Positions 42,078 to 52,360 are shown, counted from the first letter of the stretch. The stretch: 64,000 nucleotides of DNA from Pseudomonas sp. LRP2-20 (GCF_024349685.1 NZ_AP025944.1:1308001-1372000), one strand, 5' to 3'. Numbers and translations: made by a program. Notes: generated by a model from the letters alone, not told the origin.

Positions 42078-42827
42078 ATGCGACCCACGCTCCCTCTTTT
42101 CGCTTGTTTGTTGTCCTGTGCCAGTGCATCGGCTCTGGCCGATACCTTCAGCGCCTCGATTGGCTTGGACTATTCGAGTGGCGACTACGGCACGGGAACC
42201 ACTTCGGAGATCTGGTACGTCCCCGTGGTCGGCAAGTATGAAACAGGCCCCATGACTTACAAAGTCACCGTGCCCTGGCTACGCATCACCAACCCTGAAG
42301 TCGGCCCGAATGGTGACCCCTTGCCCGGTGGCTGCCATGCGGTGGAGAGCGGGCTGGGCGACACGGTAGCCAGCGCCGCCTATGCGCTGCTCGATGGCAG
42401 TGACGGTGGCCTGATGCTGGACCTCATCGGCAAGGTCAAATTTCCCACTGCTGATGAAAAGCAGTGCCTGGGTACGGGTGAGTACGATTATACCGGCCAG
42501 GTTGATATCGCCCAGGCGTTCGGCCCGCTGACCGGCTTCGCAACCCTGGGCTGGAAGAAGTTCGGCGACCCACCCGGCAGCAATTTCAGAGATCCGATCT
42601 TTACCAGCCTGGGTTTTGCCATACCTGTGGCGCAAGGTACCTCGGCGGGCGCCTCGTACGACTGGCGGCAAAAAGTCGTCTCGACGGGGTCGCAGATCCA
42701 GGAACTGACGCTGTTCCTGACCCACAAGCTCAACCGGGAATGGAAAGTTCAACTGTATGCGGTGAAGGGCTTTTCCGATGCCAGTCCCGATGGGGAAGCT
42801 GGATTGATGGTTTTTCACACCTTCTGA
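42078..42827 (+). CDS. Outer-membrane beta-barrel protein, transporter-like
   Basis: A 249-residue protein with a signal peptide (LPLFACLLSCASASALA, cleaved near residue 23) and alternating hydrophobic beta strands ending in the C-terminal Phe of MVFHTF, as outer-membrane barrels do. Segments GLDYSSGDYGTGTTSEIWYVPVVGKYETGPMTYKVTVPWL (in parts) resemble the family often annotated as transporter or phenol-degradation MetA-like pathway protein. ATG at 42078 follows TGAGG. It lies 54 bases after the DUF5666-like gene and is probably in the same transcript. Confidence 0.75.
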   Translation: MRPTLPLFACLLSCASASALADTFSASIGLDYSSGDYGTGTTSEIWYVPVVGKYETGPMTYKVTVPWLRITNPEVGPNGDPLPGGCHAVESGLGDTVASAAYALLDGSDGGLMLDLIGKVKFPTADEKQCLGTGEYDYTGQVDIAQAFGPLTGFATLGWKKFGDPPGSNFRDPIFTSLGFAIPVAQGTSAGASYDWRQKVVSTGSQIQELTLFLTHKLNREWKVQLYAVKGFSDASPDGEAGLMVFHTF

Positions 42828-42828
42828 C

Positions 42829-42882
42829 AAAAAAGCCCCTGCCGGGTATCTCCACAGGGGGAATACCCGGCAGGGGCTTTTT
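42829..42882. terminator. Bidirectional terminator between the barrel gene and rimO
   Basis: AAAAAAGCCCCTGCCGGGTA pairs with its complement ending CAGGGGCTTTTT around a 14-base loop. T-runs on both strands suit both converging genes. Confidence 0.88.
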
Positions 42883-42897
42883 CATGTGCTGGCGGCT

Positions 42898-44229
42898 TTA
42901 AACCGGCTCGGCCCACATGTCGTATTCGTCGGCATCCACCACCCGGCAACGCACTTTGTCGCCCGGCTTGAAGCCATGGTCACCGTCGATGAACACGCTG
43001 CCGTCGATTTCCGGCGCATCGAAGAAGCTGCGGCCAACCGAACCCTGTTCCTCGACTTCGTCGATCAGCACCTCGATTTCCTTGCCGATGCGCAGTTGCA
43101 GGCGGGCGGCGCTGATGGCCTGCTGGTGCGCCATGAAGCGGTCCCAGCGGTCCTGCTTGACGTCGTCCGGCACTTCTTCCAGGCCCAGGTCATTGGCCGG
43201 GGCGCCTTCGACCGGCGAGTACTGGAAGCAGCCGACGCGGTCGAGCTGGGCTTCGGTGAGCCAGTCCAGCAGGTACTGGAAGTCTTCCTCGGTCTCGCCA
43301 GGGAAACCGACGATGAAGGTCGAGCGGATCACCAGTTCAGGGCATTGCTCGCGCCAGTTCTTGATGCGTGCCAGGGTACGGTCTTCGAAGGCCGGGCGCT
43401 TCATCGACTTGAGCACCTTGGGGCTGGCGTGCTGGAACGGGATGTCCAGGTACGGCAGGATCTTGCCGGCGGCCATCAGCGGGATCACGTCGTCGACATT
43501 CGGGTACGGGTAGACGTAGTGCAGGCGTACCCAGGCACCCAGGCTGCTCAGCGCTTCGCACAGTTCGAGCATGCGGGTCTTGACCGGGCGGCCGTTCCAG
43601 AAGTCGGTCTTGTACTTGACGTCGACACCGTAGGCGCTGGTGTCCTGGGAGATCACCAGGATTTCCTTGACGCCGGCCTTGACCAGGCGCTCGGCTTCGC
43701 TCAGCACTTCACCGACCGGGCGGCTGACCAGCTTGCCGCGCATCGACGGGATGATGCAGAAGCTGCAGCTGTGGTTGCAGCCTTCGGAAATCTTCAGGTA
43801 GGCGTAGTGGCGCGGGGTCAGCTTGACACCCTGCGGCGGCACCAGGTCGATCAGCGGGTTGTGGTCCTGGCGTGGCGGCACCACTTCGTGCACGGCGTTG
43901 ACCACCTGCTCGTACTGCTGCGGGCCGGTCACCGACAGCACGCTTGGGTGCACGTCACGGATAGTGCCTTCTTCGACACCCATGCAGCCGGTGACGATGA
44001 CCTTGCCGTTTTCCTTGATCGCTTCACCGATCACTTCCAGCGACTCGGCCTTGGCACTGTCGATGAAGCCGCAGGTGTTGACCACCACCACATCGGCATC
44101 CTCGTAGGTGGGCACGACTTCATAGCCTTCCATGCGCAGCTGGGTCAGGATGCGCTCGGAATCGACCAGGGCCTTGGGGCAGCCCAGGCTGACGAAACCA
44201 ACCTTGGGGGTGGCGGGAGTGGTGGACAT
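42898..44229 (-). CDS. rimO: Ribosomal protein S12 methylthiotransferase RimO
   Basis: This 443-residue radical-SAM enzyme adds a methylthio group to Asp88/89 of ribosomal protein S12. The N-terminal domain supplies three Fe-S cysteines ([27 protein letters not shown]) and the radical-SAM cluster motif is CNHSCSFC near residue 151. The C-terminal TRAM domain ends DEYDMWAEP. Transcribed divergently from kup across 234 bases. Confidence 0.95.
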   Translation of the reverse strand: MSTTPATPKVGFVSLGCPKALVDSERILTQLRMEGYEVVPTYEDADVVVVNTCGFIDSAKAESLEVIGEAIKENGKVIVTGCMGVEEGTIRDVHPSVLSVTGPQQYEQVVNAVHEVVPPRQDHNPLIDLVPPQGVKLTPRHYAYLKISEGCNHSCSFCIIPSMRGKLVSRPVGEVLSEAERLVKAGVKEILVISQDTSAYGVDVKYKTDFWNGRPVKTRMLELCEALSSLGAWVRLHYVYPYPNVDDVIPLMAAGKILPYLDIPFQHASPKVLKSMKRPAFEDRTLARIKNWREQCPELVIRSTFIVGFPGETEEDFQYLLDWLTEAQLDRVGCFQYSPVEGAPANDLGLEEVPDDVKQDRWDRFMAHQQAISAARLQLRIGKEIEVLIDEVEEQGSVGRSFFDAPEIDGSVFIDGDHGFKPGDKVRCRVVDADEYDMWAEPV

Positions 44230-44463
44230 GACTAACCTCGGTATTGAATGCAGTTCGCCCTGCCGCAGCCGGGGCGATCTTGACGGGCGCTTTTGGCGCC
44301 TCTGATCAAAAAGTGCGCAATTCTAGCGAGCGCAAGGTCGCTTGACCAGCAGAAAAGCGACGAACGCTGCGCTATGCTTCGCGCCATTGCGCCGGGGGCA
44401 TTGCATGCCTCTGACGCAGGAGTGAATTCTACCGGCCTTCAAGGCCATCTGCGGGAGTGTTCG

Positions 44464-46374
44464 ATGGTTCAGGCAAGCAGTCACGCCGAAGGCGGGCACG
44501 CGGGGAAGCAGGGCGCGACACGGTCGCTGGGCCTGCTCGTGGCAGCGGTCGGGGTGGTCTATGGCGATATCGGTACCAGCCCCTTGTATACCCTGAAAGA
44601 AGTCTTTACCGGCGGTTACGGGGTGCCGGTCAACCATGATGGCGTGCTGGGGATCCTCTCGCTGATCCTCTGGTCACTGCTGTGGGTGGTGTCGTTCAAG
44701 TATGTGATGTTCATCCTGCGCGCCGACAACCAGGGCGAGGGCGGTACCATGGCGTTGACTGCGCTGGCGCGACGGGCCACGGCGGCCTATCCGCGCCTGC
44801 GCACGCTGATGGTGGTCTGTGGCCTGATCGGCGCCTCGCTGTTCTACGGTGACAGCATGATCACCCCGGCGGTGTCGGTGTTGTCCGCCGTGGAGGGCAT
44901 GGGCCTGGCCTTCGAAGGTATCGATCACTGGGTAGTGCCCATTTCGCTGGTGGTGCTGGTGGCCTTGTTCCTGGTGCAGAAGCACGGTACCGACAAGATC
45001 GGCAAGCTGTTCGGCCCGATCATGGTGGTCTGGTTCCTCGCGCTTGCCGCGTTGGGCGCGCATGGCATTTCCCAGAGCCCGGAAGTGCTCAAGGCGGTCA
45101 ACCCTGGCTGGGCGGTTAACTTCTTCATCGTCCACCCGGGCATGGGCGTGGCCATTCTCGGCGCCGTGGTGCTGGCGCTGACCGGTGCCGAGGCGCTGTA
45201 TGCCGACATGGGCCACTTCGGGCGCAAACCGATCGCCCGCGCATGGTTCGCCCTGGTGCTGCCGGCACTGGTGCTCAATTACTTCGGCCAGGGGGCGATA
45301 TTGCTGCAAGACCCCGAAGCTGCCCGCAACCCCTTCTACCTGCTGGCGCCAGGTTGGGCGCTGCTGCCAATGGTCGGGCTGGCGACCATGGCCACGGTGA
45401 TCGCCTCGCAGGCGGTGATTTCCGGCGCTTTCTCCTTGACCCGCCAGGCCATCCAGCTGGGTTATATCCCGCGCATGCAGATCCAGCACACCTCCAGCGA
45501 CGAGCAGGGGCAGATTTACATCGGTGCAGTGAACTGGACATTGATGGTTGGCGTGGTGTTGCTGGTGATCGGCTTCGAATCCTCTGGCGCCCTGGCGGCG
45601 GCTTACGGTGTGGCCGTGACCGGGACCATGCTGATGACCACCATCCTGGTGTCGGCGGTGATGCTGCTGCTGTGGAAATGGCCACCGGTATTGACGGTAC
45701 CGATTCTGGTCGGCTTCCTCTTTGTCGATGGGTTGTTCTTCGCCGCCAACGTGCCGAAGATCGTCCAGGGCGGAGCCTTCCCGGTGCTGGCAGGCGGCGT
45801 GCTGTACCTGCTGATGAGTACCTGGAAGCGCGGCAAGCAGATCCTGGTGGAGCGCATCGATGAAGGCGGGCTGCCGCTGCCGGTGTTCATCAGCAGCATC
45901 CGCGTGCAACCGCCGCATCGGGTCGAAGGCACGGCGGTGTTCCTGACCGCGCGGGCAGATGCGGTGCCCCATGCGTTGTTGCACAACATGCTGCATAACC
46001 AGGTGCTGCACAGCCAGGTGGTGCTGCTGACAGTGGTCAGTGAAGACCGCCCACGGGTGCCGGAACAAGAGCGTTTCGAGGTCGAAGCCTATGGTGATGG
46101 CTTCTTCCGGGTGCTGTTGCACTTTGGCTTCATGGACGAGCCGGACGTGCCGGCGGCATTGAAGCTGTGCCACCTGGATGAGTTGGATTTCAGCCCGATG
46201 CGTACCACCTACTTCCTTAGCCGGGAAACGGTGATCGCGTCGCGTCTGGAGGGGATGTCGCGTTGGCGGGGTAACCTGTTCGCCTTCCTGCTGAAGAATG
46301 CCAACGGCAACCTGCGCTTCTTCAACCTGCCGTTGAACCGGGTGATCGAGCTGGGGACCCAGGTCGAAATTTGA
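44464..46374 (+). CDS. kup: Potassium uptake protein Kup
   Basis: A 636-residue K+/H+ symporter with about twelve membrane helices and a hydrophilic C-terminal domain. The signature [14 protein letters not shown] is at residues 30-43, then [15 protein letters not shown] and the [17 protein letters not shown] loop. ATG at 44464 follows GGGAG eight bases upstream; the longer in-frame extension is not supported. No potassium-sensor genes are adjacent. Confidence 0.94.
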   Translation: MVQASSHAEGGHAGKQGATRSLGLLVAAVGVVYGDIGTSPLYTLKEVFTGGYGVPVNHDGVLGILSLILWSLLWVVSFKYVMFILRADNQGEGGTMALTALARRATAAYPRLRTLMVVCGLIGASLFYGDSMITPAVSVLSAVEGMGLAFEGIDHWVVPISLVVLVALFLVQKHGTDKIGKLFGPIMVVWFLALAALGAHGISQSPEVLKAVNPGWAVNFFIVHPGMGVAILGAVVLALTGAEALYADMGHFGRKPIARAWFALVLPALVLNYFGQGAILLQDPEAARNPFYLLAPGWALLPMVGLATMATVIASQAVISGAFSLTRQAIQLGYIPRMQIQHTSSDEQGQIYIGAVNWTLMVGVVLLVIGFESSGALAAAYGVAVTGTMLMTTILVSAVMLLLWKWPPVLTVPILVGFLFVDGLFFAANVPKIVQGGAFPVLAGGVLYLLMSTWKRGKQILVERIDEGGLPLPVFISSIRVQPPHRVEGTAVFLTARADAVPHALLHNMLHNQVLHSQVVLLTVVSEDRPRVPEQERFEVEAYGDGFFRVLLHFGFMDEPDVPAALKLCHLDELDFSPMRTTYFLSRETVIASRLEGMSRWRGNLFAFLLKNANGNLRFFNLPLNRVIELGTQVEI

Positions 46375-46377
46375 GTT

Positions 46378-46404
46378 GACGGGGGCCGCAAAGCGGCCCC
46401 CGTC
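46378..46404. terminator. Hairpin between convergent kup and acvB
   Basis: GACGGGGGCCGC and GCGGCCCCCGTC form a perfect 12-pair stem with a three-base AAA loop. It is symmetrical and lies four bases after the kup stop and before the acvB stop; no U-run. Confidence 0.65.
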
Positions 46405-46408
46405 ATGT

Positions 46409-47701
46409 TCAGTTCTGTGCTGCGACGCTGGATTTGCCCTGGCGGGTCTCGATCTCGTCGATCAGGCGCTTGGCCAGCGCCGGGTAGTTCTCGTCGAAGT
46501 GGTGGCCACCTGGCAGCTTCATGCGCTCACCCACCGCAGTCTTGTCGGTGCAGCCGCTCTCGTCGGTCTCTTCCACACCGTACACGCAGACCACCTTGGA
46601 CGCCGGCAGCCTGGCCATTTCCGGCCCGGTAGGTGCCTCCTGGCCTTCCTTGCCCAACCAGCCCTCGACCTCGATCTCGAAGCTGCCGCTGCGGGCGAAC
46701 GCCAGCAGCACGACCGCGTCGATACGCTGCTGGTCTTCGGCCGGCAGGCGGTTGTAGATGGCCGGCAGCACGTCGGCGCCGAACGAGTAACCGGTCAGCA
46801 CGAAGCGCTTGGTGCCCCACTTCTGACGGTAGTGCTGCATCAGCTCCGACAGGTCGGCGGCACTTTGCTCCGGGGTCTTGTGCTGCCAGTAGTAGCGCAG
46901 GGTGTCGATACCGACCACCGGGTAACCGAGCTTGGCCATTTCACCGGCGACGTCACGGTCCAGGTCGCGCCAGCCGCCGTCACCGGACAGGAACAGGGTG
47001 ACAGTGTCGGTGGTCTGGCCAGCCGGCACTTCCACCACCGGGATGGCCAGGGCGTTGCCATCGCGACCGACCAGAGCCTGGGTCAGCTGGGCCTTGAGCA
47101 CCTGTGGCAGGTGGATGTCATAGTCGCTGATGCTGGTCTCGGCGTTGGCCTGGTCGCGCACGAAGGCGGCACTGGCATCGTCCGGGTTGTCGTTCCAGGC
47201 GACGTTCCAGTGGCCGTGGGCGGCCGACTTTGGCAGCTCGACCTTGCAGCCTGGCTGCTCCAGGGTGAAGTCGACCGAGATGGCCCGTGCCTTGTCGTCA
47301 GTCTGGGTGGCCAGCCAGCGCCATGCCTGGGCTGCACCTGGGCCGATGCCGGCGACCAAGGTTGGTTTGTCGGACAGCTGGGTCAGGGCCTGATCCATGG
47401 CTTGTTGCTGCTTGGTACAGTCGTTCGGCGGCAGGATCACCTGGACCAGTTGTGCCTCGGCGGCTTGGCTGAGGTCCAGCAGCTGCTTGTCGGTCAGGGC
47501 CTGGTCCTGGGGCACGCCGATGGCGACCCGGGCCTTGGCGTGTACGCCCGGGGTGACGCGGATGATGCTGGTGTCATTGAGGGTCAGTTGTTCCAGCCGG
47601 GCCTCGGGGGCAGGGCGGGTCCACAGCCAAAAGCCCGCGGCGCCGGCCAGAGCGGCCAGCAACAGGGGAATCAGTACGTACAGCCAATAGCGTCGGATCA
47701 T
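46409..47701 (-). CDS. acvB: AcvB/VirJ-family aminoacyl-phosphatidylglycerol hydrolase
   Basis: A 430-residue protein with one N-terminal membrane anchor (residues 5-27) and a periplasmic VirJ-type alpha/beta-hydrolase domain. The nucleophile is in VLTGYSFGADVLP, with GDGGWRDLD as the oxyanion loop and the catalytic His in PGGHHFDENY. The PAO1 homologue PA0919 was shown to hydrolyse alanyl-phosphatidylglycerol, and Agrobacterium AcvB hydrolyses the lysyl form. It starts one base into the mprF stop (47701 is shared), so synthase and hydrolase are made together. Confidence 0.88.
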   Translation of the reverse strand: MIRRYWLYVLIPLLLAALAGAAGFWLWTRPAPEARLEQLTLNDTSIIRVTPGVHAKARVAIGVPQDQALTDKQLLDLSQAAEAQLVQVILPPNDCTKQQQAMDQALTQLSDKPTLVAGIGPGAAQAWRWLATQTDDKARAISVDFTLEQPGCKVELPKSAAHGHWNVAWNDNPDDASAAFVRDQANAETSISDYDIHLPQVLKAQLTQALVGRDGNALAIPVVEVPAGQTTDTVTLFLSGDGGWRDLDRDVAGEMAKLGYPVVGIDTLRYYWQHKTPEQSAADLSELMQHYRQKWGTKRFVLTGYSFGADVLPAIYNRLPAEDQQRIDAVVLLAFARSGSFEIEVEGWLGKEGQEAPTGPEMARLPASKVVCVYGVEETDESGCTDKTAVGERMKLPGGHHFDENYPALAKRLIDEIETRQGKSSVAAQN

Positions 47702-50343
47702 CAGCGTTTCACCAATCCAGTCAGGCCGCCAGCAATCAGGGCGGCAGTATCGGCCAGTGCTACCAGCGGGTCGAGCCCGGCCGGTACGGCCATGTAACGA
47801 GGTTCCCAGTCCGGCTGGAACTTGTCCTTGAAGCGCCGCAGGCCCTGGAAGTTGTAGAGCTGCTCGCCACGGCGGAACACCATCGAACCCAGGCGCTGGG
47901 TCAAGGGGGCGCCGCGCCGTGGCTGCAGGCCGGAAAGCGGGACCATGCCCAGGCTGAAGCGGCCGTAGTCATGGCTTTTGTAATGCAATATCAAGCCGAT
48001 CATCATGAATTCCATGGTCAGCTTCGGCGCCTCGGGGTGAGCGCGCATCAGGTCGAGGCTGGCCAGTTCGTTGCTGTGGGTTTCCAGCAGGTTGGCGAAG
48101 GCCACCGGCCGACCCTGGAAACGAATCAGGGCGATACGGAAGTGCTGCAGGTACTCGGGGCTGAAGCGCCCCAGCGAGAAGCCTTTCTCGCGCACGTTCT
48201 TGCCGCCGAGCCAGGCGTCGGAGATCTCCTTGAGCTCGGCCAGCGGAGCCTGGCCGGGTTCGTGGATCTCCAGGCTCAGGCCATCCCGGCCGCCGCGGTT
48301 CCAGGTGTAGCGCAGGTCCTTCATTTCCTTGCCTTTGGCTTCGAGGTCGAAGCGGCGCAGGTCGACCCGCGCTTCCTCGCCCAGCTTCAGGGCAGTCAGG
48401 CCAATATCCATGTAGAACGGCAGGTTCTCCGCGCGTACCTGGTAGAACACCGGACGGGCGTGGTGCAGGTCGCACAGGTCGCGGAACTGCCAGATCATCT
48501 CGGCGCGTTCCTGGGCCGGGCCGATCGGGTCGTACAGGGCCACCAGGCTGCGGCCACGGCGGGCATACATGAGAAAGGCATTGTCGCTGGGGTGGAACAG
48601 CAAGGCCTTGTCGCCGGTCAATGCCAGGCCACCGTCGGGCTGGTCGGAGGCCAGCAGGATGTGGTTGGCGCGCTGCAGCTCGGTGTCGTCAGGCAGGTGA
48701 ATGACCGGGCGGGCGGTGCGCAGCAGCCAGGTCAGGGCGACGATCACCAGCAGCACCGCGCTGCCCAGGGCGGCGCGCAGGCCGCGCGGGGCGTCGGCGT
48801 CCAGGGTGAACTGCCACCACAGCTTGTGGGTATAGGGTACGTCCTGGTAGGCGAACAGCAGCAGCCACACCGAAGCGCCGACCACGCAGGCACTGGCCAC
48901 CAGGTATACCGGCGAAAACGGCAGTTCGAGCAGTCGGCTCGGCCGATAGAACGAGCGGCGGAAGATGGCCAGCAGGGCTGCGGTCAGGGTCAGCAGGCTG
49001 GCTTCTTCCCAGTCGAACCCTTTGAGAATCGACAGCAGCGCGCCGACCAGCAGCAACACGGTGGTCAGCAGCCAGGCCGCCGAAAGGCGTCGGCGCAGGC
49101 CCTGGGCCAGCAGCAGGCAGAGCACGCCAATCAGGCTGGCGCCGAAGTGCGAGGCATCTATCAGCCGGTGTGGCACGAGAAAGCCCATGTGCTCCAGGCG
49201 CGTGTCGATTTCCGGGGTGACGCCTGAGAACAGCAGCACCACGCCCGACAGGAACACCAGAATCGCCAGGATCGGCGCGCCCAGGCCCGAGGCCGCCTTG
49301 ATGGCTTGCTGGGCGAACAGCAGGCGGCGTGCTTCGTTGGCCAGCAGCAGCACGCAGGCCAGCAGCAGTGGCAGCACCACATAGATCAGCCGGTACAGCA
49401 ACAGAGCGGCGGCCAGTGGCGCAGCGCCCAGCTTGTCGGCGAAGGCAGCCAGCAGGATCGCTTCGAACACCCCGACGCCACCCGGTACATGGCTGAGCAC
49501 ACCTGCGGCCAGGGCCAGCAGGTAGACCAGCACGAAGGCGCCGAAAGGTGGTGCCTCTGGCAGTAGCAGGTAGAGCACGGTGGCGGCTGCGGCCACGTCC
49601 AGTGCGGTGATCAGCAATTGCAGGGCCGCCAGGCGGCCTCCGGGCAGGCGCAGGGTGCGGCGGCCCAGCTGCACCAGCAGGTTGTCGGCCAGTGGTTGCT
49701 CCGGCAGGCGGCGGCGATACAGCCCGATCACCAGTGCGGCAGTGATAACCAGCACGGCGACGGCGATACCGGCCAGCACTGTCGCAGGCAAGCGCAAGGC
49801 TGCTGCCGCTGCCGGCAGGTTGCTCAAGGTGGCCAATGCTGCCAGCGGTGGCAGCGCACACCCCAACGACAGGCTGGCAAACACGGTCATGCGCGCGACT
49901 TCGGCGGCGCCCAGGCCCTGGCGCGCATACAGGCGGTAGCGCACCGAGCCCCCCGAGAGCATCGACAGGCCGATCGCGTTGCCAATGGCGAAGGCGCTGA
50001 AGCCGCCCATCACCAAGGTTCGTGGCGGCAGCTTGACGGCAGCGTAACGGCTGGCCGACCACTCGTAGCCCAGCAGGATCACGAACCCTGCCACGGTCGC
50101 CAGCAGGGCGCCGATCAGTGCCTGTGCCGGCACGTCGAGCATGGCATCGTGCAGGGCGTAGATGTCCAGTTCGCTCAACAGATGCCGGCAGGCAATCAGC
50201 GCCATGGCAAACAGCAGCAAGGTCACGGCCAGGCCAATCGGCTGACGGTAACGGCTCAACCGCTCCAGCCAAGGCAGGCGCTGGGCAGCAGTCGGCAGCG
50301 CCGAGGCTAGTGGCACCTGGGGTTCAGGGGTGTGAGATGTCAT
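47701..50343 (-). CDS. mprF: Phosphatidylglycerol aminoacyltransferase/flippase MprF
   Basis: An 880-residue membrane protein. The N-terminal part (about residues 20-520) has some 14 membrane helices of the lipid-flippase type; the C-terminal cytosolic domain (about 550-860, DUF2156) transfers an aminoacyl group from tRNA to phosphatidylglycerol. WNRGGRDGLSLEIHEPGQ and FSLGMVPLSGLQPRRGAPLTQRLG are typical of this domain. The PAO1 homologue PA0920 makes alanyl-PG, so the same product is likely here; lysyl-PG is the alternative. Modified lipids reduce the negative charge of the membrane and help against cationic peptides. acvB overlaps its stop. Confidence 0.9.
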   Translation of the reverse strand: MTSHTPEPQVPLASALPTAAQRLPWLERLSRYRQPIGLAVTLLLFAMALIACRHLLSELDIYALHDAMLDVPAQALIGALLATVAGFVILLGYEWSASRYAAVKLPPRTLVMGGFSAFAIGNAIGLSMLSGGSVRYRLYARQGLGAAEVARMTVFASLSLGCALPPLAALATLSNLPAAAAALRLPATVLAGIAVAVLVITAALVIGLYRRRLPEQPLADNLLVQLGRRTLRLPGGRLAALQLLITALDVAAAATVLYLLLPEAPPFGAFVLVYLLALAAGVLSHVPGGVGVFEAILLAAFADKLGAAPLAAALLLYRLIYVVLPLLLACVLLLANEARRLLFAQQAIKAASGLGAPILAILVFLSGVVLLFSGVTPEIDTRLEHMGFLVPHRLIDASHFGASLIGVLCLLLAQGLRRRLSAAWLLTTVLLLVGALLSILKGFDWEEASLLTLTAALLAIFRRSFYRPSRLLELPFSPVYLVASACVVGASVWLLLFAYQDVPYTHKLWWQFTLDADAPRGLRAALGSAVLLVIVALTWLLRTARPVIHLPDDTELQRANHILLASDQPDGGLALTGDKALLFHPSDNAFLMYARRGRSLVALYDPIGPAQERAEMIWQFRDLCDLHHARPVFYQVRAENLPFYMDIGLTALKLGEEARVDLRRFDLEAKGKEMKDLRYTWNRGGRDGLSLEIHEPGQAPLAELKEISDAWLGGKNVREKGFSLGRFSPEYLQHFRIALIRFQGRPVAFANLLETHSNELASLDLMRAHPEAPKLTMEFMMIGLILHYKSHDYGRFSLGMVPLSGLQPRRGAPLTQRLGSMVFRRGEQLYNFQGLRRFKDKFQPDWEPRYMAVPAGLDPLVALADTAALIAGGLTGLVKR

Positions 50344-50542
50344 GAGATGCCTCGTGCTTGTTGCGCGAGGAGGGAAAGAGCTGCGGCCAAGTGAAAGTCC
50401 CTTTGGTAAACGTATCCAGATATTACTCCGGGCAACGTTACTTTCAGTCGTCCGGCAGCGTTAAAGATAGTTCATCCTCAAGGTAGCACCTCAAATGGGC
50501 GGGTTTGGCTGAGGCTGAAGGATTTTTCATGCGACGAAATGC

Positions 50543-50581
50543 AACAAACCCCGCGCTGCTGTTACACAGGCGGGGTTTGTT
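50543..50581 (-). terminator. Terminator after the first tRNA-fMet gene
   Basis: On the minus strand ACAAACCCCGC and its complement (GCGGGGTTTGT) pair around about 15 bases, followed by a T-containing stretch. It lies 11 bases downstream of the tRNA 3' end. Confidence 0.7.
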
Positions 50582-50591
50582 CTGACGAATA

Positions 50592-50668
<77 letters not shown>

Positions 50669-50762
50669 TCAGAGGGGCGCATTCTATAGACTTGAGTGTT
50701 CAAGTCAAGCGTTAACTGCAAAACAACGCGCAATTGCTTCAGGCCTTAATTTCCGGGCAAAG

Positions 50763-50794
50763 AAAAAGGCCACTGCGTTAACAGTGGCCTTTTC
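50763..50794 (-). terminator. Terminator after the second tRNA-fMet gene
   Basis: AAAAGGCCACTG-CGTTAA-CAGTGGCCTTTT, perfect on both sides; identical to the one after copy 3. Confidence 0.8.
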
Positions 50795-50801
50795 TCGAAT
50801 C

Positions 50802-50878
<77 letters not shown>

Positions 50879-50974
50879 CCTGTGGGATCGAATTCTACAG
50901 CGTAAGCTGTGAGTGTCAAGCGCTACTTGTTGATTTTTCTTGATTTTTCTTTTGCCGGTTAAAATCGAGACAAA

Positions 50975-51008
50975 AGAAAAAGGCCACTGCGTTAACAGTG
51001 GCCTTTTC
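50975..51008 (-). terminator. Terminator after the third tRNA-fMet gene
   Basis: The same AAAAGGCCACTG-CGTTAA-CAGTGGCCTTTT hairpin as after copy 2; surrounding bases are also duplicated. Confidence 0.8.
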
Positions 51009-51015
51009 TCGAATC

Positions 51016-51092
<77 letters not shown>

Positions 51093-51263
51093 CCTGTGAG
51101 ATCGAATTCTACGGGTTTTCCTACCCATGTCAAGCTATATCGTGAAAAACCCTTTTTCGTTCAATCCCTTAGCGTCTATGCCTGGCTGCGGCTCAGGCGC
51201 GACGGGGCTTACAGGCCGATTATCGAAGCAGGCTGTCTCAGCGGCAGCAGCATGCGCTACTAT

Positions 51264-51279
51264 CTGTATGAATTTACAG
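51264..51279 (+). promoter_or_regulatory. LexA (SOS) box of dinB
   Basis: CTGTATGAATTTACAG fits CTG-N10-CAG and ends 15 bases before the dinB start codon, so dinB is expected to be SOS-induced. Confidence 0.85.
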
Positions 51280-51294
51280 TGGTGGCCGTCATCA

Positions 51295-52359
51295 ATGTCC
51301 GTGCGCAAGATCATCCATATCGACTGCGATTGCTTTTACGCCGCAATCGAGATGCGTGACGACCCGCGCCTGGCCGGTCGCCCCATGGCGGTGGGCGGTT
51401 CCCCGGATCGTCGCGGGGTGATTGCCACCTGCAATTATGAGGCGCGAGCCTATGGCGTGCGTTCAGCCATGTCGTCCCGGCATGCCCTCAAGCTTTGCCC
51501 TGACCTTGAGATCGTCAAACCTCGCTTCGAAGCCTATCGGGAAGCATCACGGGAAATTCATGCGATTTTTCGCGACTACACCGAGTTGATCGAACCGTTG
51601 TCACTGGATGAAGCGTATCTGGATGTCAGTGAAAGCCAGTGGTATGCCGGTAGCGCTACACGCATCGCCGAGGACATTCGCCGGCGGGTCGCCCGCACGC
51701 TGCATATCACGGTTTCTGCGGGGGTCGCGCCGAACAAGTTTCTGGCCAAGATCGCCAGTGACTGGCGTAAGCCCAATGGCATATTCGTGATTACCCCGGA
51801 GCAAGTCGAGGCCTTCGTTGCTGCCTTGCCGGTGGCCAAGCTGCATGGTGTGGGCAAGGTGACTGCGGACAAGTTGAACCGCCTGGGTATCGATACCTGT
51901 CTCGACTTGCGGGAGTGGTCGCGGTTGGCGTTGGCACGGGAGTTTGGCAGTTTTGGCGAGCGGCTCTGGGGCTTGGCACGGGGGATTGATGAGCGTGCGG
52001 TTCACAACGATAGCCGCAGGCAGTCGGTGAGCGTCGAAAACACCTATGACAACGACCTGCCAGACCTGGCCAGTTGCCTCGAACGTTTGCCTGAACTGCT
52101 CGAAAGCCTCAATGAGCGAATTGCCCGGATGGACAGCAGTTACCGCCCGGACAAACCATTCGTCAAGGTCAAGTTCCATGACTTCAGCCAGACGACCATG
52201 GAACAGGCGGGGGCGGGCAGGGACCTGGAAAGCTACCGTCAGTTGCTGCGCCAGGCGTTTGCCCGGGGTGGCAAGCCGGTGCGCTTGCTGGGGGTGGGGG
52301 TGAGGCTGCGGGATCTGCGCGGGGCGCACGAGCAGTTGGAGCTGTTTCCCGGCAATTGA
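51295..52359 (+). CDS. dinB: DNA polymerase IV
   Basis: A 354-residue Y-family translesion polymerase. Catalytic carboxylates are D10 (IIHIDCDCFYAAIE) and D105-E106 (LSLDEAYLDV); KFLAKIASDWRKPNG and the helix-hairpin-helix LHGVGKVTADKLNRLGI follow. The C-terminal QLELF (residues 347-351) is the beta-clamp-binding peptide. ATG at 51295 is chosen since upstream in-frame starts overlap the LexA box. It gives error-prone synthesis past minor-groove lesions. Confidence 0.95.
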   Translation: MSVRKIIHIDCDCFYAAIEMRDDPRLAGRPMAVGGSPDRRGVIATCNYEARAYGVRSAMSSRHALKLCPDLEIVKPRFEAYREASREIHAIFRDYTELIEPLSLDEAYLDVSESQWYAGSATRIAEDIRRRVARTLHITVSAGVAPNKFLAKIASDWRKPNGIFVITPEQVEAFVAALPVAKLHGVGKVTADKLNRLGIDTCLDLREWSRLALAREFGSFGERLWGLARGIDERAVHNDSRRQSVSVENTYDNDLPDLASCLERLPELLESLNERIARMDSSYRPDKPFVKVKFHDFSQTTMEQAGAGRDLESYRQLLRQAFARGGKPVRLLGVGVRLRDLRGAHEQLELFPGN

Positions 52360-52360
52360 A

